A DNA stretch of 64,000 bases from Lachnospiraceae bacterium (GTDB taxonomy: Bacteria; Bacillota; Clostridia; Lachnospirales; Lachnospiraceae): contig JAFXXN010000198.1 of NCBI GenBank assembly GCA_017542245.1, forward strand, positions 62,001 through 126,000, in the 5' to 3' direction. The notes beneath the pieces are model-generated. The model saw only the letters and a list, made by a program, of their open reading frames with translations. It was not told the DNA's origin and searched no databases. This document shows, piece after piece, positions 61,202 through 64,000 of this stretch (positions are counted from its first letter, which is position 1; the number at the start of each line of letters is the position of its first letter). The translations under genes were made by a program, and so were the position numbers.

Positions 61202-62701
61202 ATGTATATTTCTTTGGTAATACTGGGAATTCTGATAACAGGAATACTTTTAAGCTTAAAGAAAAAAGATGAAACCCTGGAAAGTCTTGATTCAAGTGAA
61301 CATCCTCTCAAAATAATATATCCGCTGGCTGCAAATATTTACAGAGGAATTTGTAAATTTCAGAAACAGGATCTTTTTGGAAGCCCGGATCAGTTACGTG
61401 AGATTTATATGGACGAAAAACCTGAAGTTTCTCAAAAAGTTCAGGGATGTAAATGTATTGCATCTGTTATAGCTGTTTTAGGTATTACCTGCATAATCTG
61501 TTTTGCATATGATTATTCCCGTGAAAACCTGATTGTCGGAAAAAACCATCTGAAAAGACCGGCATCGGGAGAAGGAGAGCTTGAATACAGCTTGACACTT
61601 AATAATTCTCTTACCAGGGAGAATGATATTAATGTAAGTGTTAGTGAAAGAAAGCTTGAGGGAGAGGAACTTGAGAAGTTGAAAGAAGATACAGCGTATT
61701 ATATAGATACCCACCTTCTGAATAGTGGAGAAAAGCCGGAATGTGTGCGGGGAAATATTAATCTTATCACGACGATACCCAAAACATCTGTAAAGATAAA
61801 ATGGAGCGAGGAGAACTCCTGGTTTGTGGGTGTTGACGGAAAACTGAAGAACTCAGAACTGATAGATCCCGTTACAGTTTCCCTGCACGCAGTTCTGACT
61901 TATTATGAAGAAGAATGGGAGTATAAAAAGGAACTTACAATTTATCCTCCGCTGGTTACAGAAGAGGAAAGTTTTATGGAAGACCTTAATATAATTCTTG
62001 AAGAAAAAGACCGGAGTACTCAGACAGAAGAAATGTTTGAACTTCCGGAAAATGTTGACGGGATTGAACTTGACTGGGGAGAAAAAGAAGATAATAAAGT
62101 TACACTGTTCCTATTATTGGGTATTTTCTCTGCCGGGATTATACTTCCTGCCATGAAACAGGACATAAAGAAAAAACAAAAAAAACGAAATGAACAAATG
62201 ATGCGGGACTATCCTGATATTATAAGTAAATTTGTAATGCTGATTACTGCGGGGATGACCTGTAGGGCAGCATGGGGGAAAATTTGTTCAGACTATATAA
62301 AGACAAAAGACAGCAGAGACGGGAAAACAGATGGCGGAAAAAGAAGGAGAGAAAAGCGAAAGGAGGTTAAAAAATTTGCATATGAGGAGATGCTTATTTC
62401 CGACAAGGAAATGCAGTTAGGAATACCTGAAATAAAGGTATATGAAAGGTTTGGAAACAGGTGCCAGGTTCCGGTATACAATAGATTCGGAACACTGCTT
62501 GCAAGAAACATTAAACGCGGCAGTGCTCAGATAATTGAGATATTGGAGTCGGAATCGAAAGAGAGCATCGCGGAAAGAAGAGAGAATGTTCGGAAAAAAG
62601 GTGAAGAGACGGGAACAAAACTGCTCCTTCCGATGTTTGGTATGTTAATCCTTGTGATTGCCATTGTTGTAGTTCCGGCATTCAGTTCATTTAACTTTTA
62701 A
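61202..62701 (+). CDS. tadC: TadC-like platform protein with a large extracytoplasmic insertion
   Basis: 499 residues, much longer than plain TadC (about 300). Hydrophobic segments: 2-18, about 84-102, about 311-330 and 478-496. Between the second and third lies an insertion of about 205 residues with a beta-rich half (INLITTIPKTSVKIKWSEEN, DPVTVSLHAVLTYYEEEWEYKKELTI) like the atrophied bacterial Ig domains of gut Firmicutes. After the third segment the T2SF-type part appears (MRDYPDIISKFVMLITAGMTCRAAW), but it is degenerate and continues with a basic, lysine-rich stretch. It belongs to the Tad operon by position (11 bases after tadB, 18 before flp). Confidence 0.78.
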   Translation: MYISLVILGILITGILLSLKKKDETLESLDSSEHPLKIIYPLAANIYRGICKFQKQDLFGSPDQLREIYMDEKPEVSQKVQGCKCIASVIAVLGITCIICFAYDYSRENLIVGKNHLKRPASGEGELEYSLTLNNSLTRENDINVSVSERKLEGEELEKLKEDTAYYIDTHLLNSGEKPECVRGNINLITTIPKTSVKIKWSEENSWFVGVDGKLKNSELIDPVTVSLHAVLTYYEEEWEYKKELTIYPPLVTEEESFMEDLNIILEEKDRSTQTEEMFELPENVDGIELDWGEKEDNKVTLFLLLGIFSAGIILPAMKQDIKKKQKKRNEQMMRDYPDIISKFVMLITAGMTCRAAWGKICSDYIKTKDSRDGKTDGGKRRREKRKEVKKFAYEEMLISDKEMQLGIPEIKVYERFGNRCQVPVYNRFGTLLARNIKRGSAQIIEILESESKESIAERRENVRKKGEETGTKLLLPMFGMLILVIAIVVVPAFSSFNF

Positions 62702-62719
62702 AGAAAGAAGGAGACAAGA

Positions 62720-62959
62720 ATGGAGAAAAATATTTTAATTGAAAACTGTTTCATAAAAGACATAGAAAATAATAGATGCATATCGGAAAATTCTGATATG
62801 GAATACAATATTATAAATGATAACAGAGGTATAGGCGTAGTGGAAATTGTCCTAATTTTGGTGGTCTTGGTTGCACTTGTAATAATATTTAAGGACAAGA
62901 TAACCGAGATAATCAGTAATGCATTTTCTTCTATAACAAGCGGTGCGGATTCGTTATAA
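62720..62959 (+). CDS. flp: Flp-type pilin with an unusually long leader
   Basis: 79 residues, start after AAGGAG. The pilin signature is NRG followed by IGVVEIVLILVVLVALVII: cleavage by prepilin peptidase after glycine 37 would leave a glutamate at +5 and a hydrophobic helix, as in Flp pilins. The mature subunit would be about 42 residues. The leader of 37 residues is long and acidic compared with the usual 10-20; an ATG at codon 27 would give an 11-residue leader but has no ribosome binding site. It would be the major subunit of the pilus fibre. Confidence 0.82.
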   Translation: MEKNILIENCFIKDIENNRCISENSDMEYNIINDNRGIGVVEIVLILVVLVALVIIFKDKITEIISNAFSSITSGADSL

Positions 62960-62974
62960 ATTTAGGAGAAAAAG

Positions 62975-64000
62975 GTGAAGAGAAGATATGAAGGAACAAT
63001 ATGCGTTTTCCTGGCATTGATCATATTTTTGATCATTTCCCTAGTGCTTGTATTTCTTGAGAGTGCCCGCAGATCTGCTTCTCAAAGTTATGCAACGATG
63101 CTGTTAAAGACTGCAAATGATTCTGTAATGGGAGATTATAACGGACCTCTTTTTGCGGAATACAATATTTTTGCATTGGATAGCGGGTTCGGGAGCAAGA
63201 CGGGAGACACCGATGAACTTGAACGGAAGCTCAAGCGTTATATGGGAGAGAATGTGTGGGGATTCGAAAATACTGATTTAAAAGTTACGGAAGTCTCAAA
63301 ACTTATGGACAGTTCAGGGGAAAAGTTTATAGAGCAGGCTACGGCATACGAAAAATATGCCGCTGTCGGAGATGTGGTCGAAGAAATAATCGGACGTGTT
63401 AAAAACTTAAGCGACCAGGGAACCATAACAAAGATTATGGAAAAGAAGCTTGGAATAGAAGATGAACTGTCGGTGATAGATAAATATACGCTTGACTTAA
63501 TGAAATACATAGACGGGGTGAATCTTTCGTTCGGAGCTAAAACTTCATCGCTTTTAGGCTATTCTGTGGCAGACAGTTTTATAAAAAAGTTTTTTATCGG
63601 ACAGAATGATATGAGCGGTGTTATGATTAATAATCCTTCGGTATATGAGCGATTAAAAGACAAGTATATCAATCCTATCCCAAAAGTAAATGAGTATAGT
63701 AAGAAACTAAAAGAACATAAAAAGAAATTAGTTGAGACTCAGGAAGAATTGGATAAGCTGAAAAAAGCTGAGGAAACTGAGACAGCTTTAAAGGAAAGTT
63801 TAGAGTTAAAGACTAAAGAATTTGAGGATATAGGAAATGAAGAAAAAGAATTAGAAAACCTTATTTCGGAGTATAAAAGCAAACTTGAAGAAGCTCATAA
63901 AATAAAAGATAAAAATGAGAGAAAAGCTGAGGAAGAGAAGTATTCTCAGTTATTAGACGATGCGATAAAAAGACTTGAAGAGGTTAGAACCTTAAAGACA
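62975..64000 (+). CDS. TadE/DUF5702-like membrane-anchored pseudopilin-associated protein (partial at window end)
   Basis: The frame starts at a GTG (62975) seven to eight bases after AGGAG and remains open to the last base, giving 342 codons; the gene continues beyond the window. The N-terminus KRRYEGTICVFLALIIFLIISLVLVFLESARRSA-type sequence has one membrane helix followed by SARxxA and a segment (YATMLLKTANDSVMGDYNGPLFAEYNIFAL) common to the large TadE/G-like proteins of Lachnospiraceae Tad operons. From about residue 245 on it is a strongly charged coiled coil (KKLVETQEELDKLKKAEET, NEEKELENLISEYKSKLEE). It probably acts in pilus assembly outside the membrane. Confidence 0.8.
   Translation, partial: MKRRYEGTICVFLALIIFLIISLVLVFLESARRSASQSYATMLLKTANDSVMGDYNGPLFAEYNIFALDSGFGSKTGDTDELERKLKRYMGENVWGFENTDLKVTEVSKLMDSSGEKFIEQATAYEKYAAVGDVVEEIIGRVKNLSDQGTITKIMEKKLGIEDELSVIDKYTLDLMKYIDGVNLSFGAKTSSLLGYSVADSFIKKFFIGQNDMSGVMINNPSVYERLKDKYINPIPKVNEYSKKLKEHKKKLVETQEELDKLKKAEETETALKESLELKTKEFEDIGNEEKELENLISEYKSKLEEAHKIKDKNERKAEEEKYSQLLDDAIKRLEEVRTLKT

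Overview
The window looks like a chromosomal segment of an anaerobic, plant-polysaccharide-degrading Firmicute, most likely Lachnospiraceae (Butyrivibrio/Roseburia-like; the genus is a guess). This rests on AT-rich DNA with strong AGGAG-type ribosome binding sites, a large Gram-positive SRP RNA, glycyl-radical pyruvate formate-lyase, intracellular GH67/GH127/GH43 hemicellulases, a KDPG hexuronate pathway and a Lachnospiraceae-style Tad pilus operon.

Layout. (1) 1-14101 is the 3' part of a BREX type 1 defence island: pglX (cut by the window start and broken by a frameshift/small deletion near 2600), three inserted genes (a small unknown protein, an SMC/Rad50-like ATPase with a CxxC hook, an AlbA_2/HATPase regulator), then pglZ, brxL and a TIR-like protein. 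brxA, brxB and brxC would lie upstream of the window. (2) 14331-19960 holds a secreted DUF6273-like protein, an SDR epimerase, a 55-aa protein, a D-2-hydroxyacid dehydrogenase and an SDR-esterase fusion, punctuated by four related palindromes. (3) 19991-27619 is a signalling block: a GGDEF remnant, an EAL protein with degenerate GGDEF, an HD-GYP protein with HD changed to HN, and a 1354-aa propeller hybrid sensor without an ATPase domain. (4) 27644-36110 is a xylan/arabinan-utilisation cluster (aguA, GH127, AraC regulator, proC, GH43, secreted SGNH esterase). (5) 36190-39435 is pflB-pflA under a ZTP riboswitch with terminator, followed by a PAP2 phosphatase. (6) 40436-48513 contains a PreA-like flavoenzyme, a CapA-like protein, VanZ, SRP RNA on the minus strand, a TVP38-type membrane protein, an orphan ABC ATPase and a 924-aa TPR/acidic/P-loop protein. 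(7) 48645-51667 has murA, an HD-GYP protein and a small Ig-like protein. (8) 51900-55076 is eda-kdgK-uxaC (glucuronate/galacturonate to pyruvate and glyceraldehyde 3-phosphate). (9) 55186-57826 (minus) is malic enzyme plus an isopropylmalate/(Re)-citrate synthase-like enzyme. (10) 57955-64000 is a Tad/Flp pilus operon with a perfect sigma-A promoter and a leader that may be an attenuator; its tadA appears to start at ATT.

How it fits together. AguA and the GH43/GH127 enzymes release glucuronic acid, arabinose and xylose from imported oligosaccharides; UxaC, KdgK and Eda belong to the route that carries the uronate to pyruvate; PFL turns pyruvate into acetyl-CoA and formate, with a one-carbon/purine alarmone (ZTP) sensor on its transcript. 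The c-di-GMP-related genes and the Tad pilus suggest regulated attachment to plant fibre (inference). All family assignments come from reading the sequence; no database search was run.
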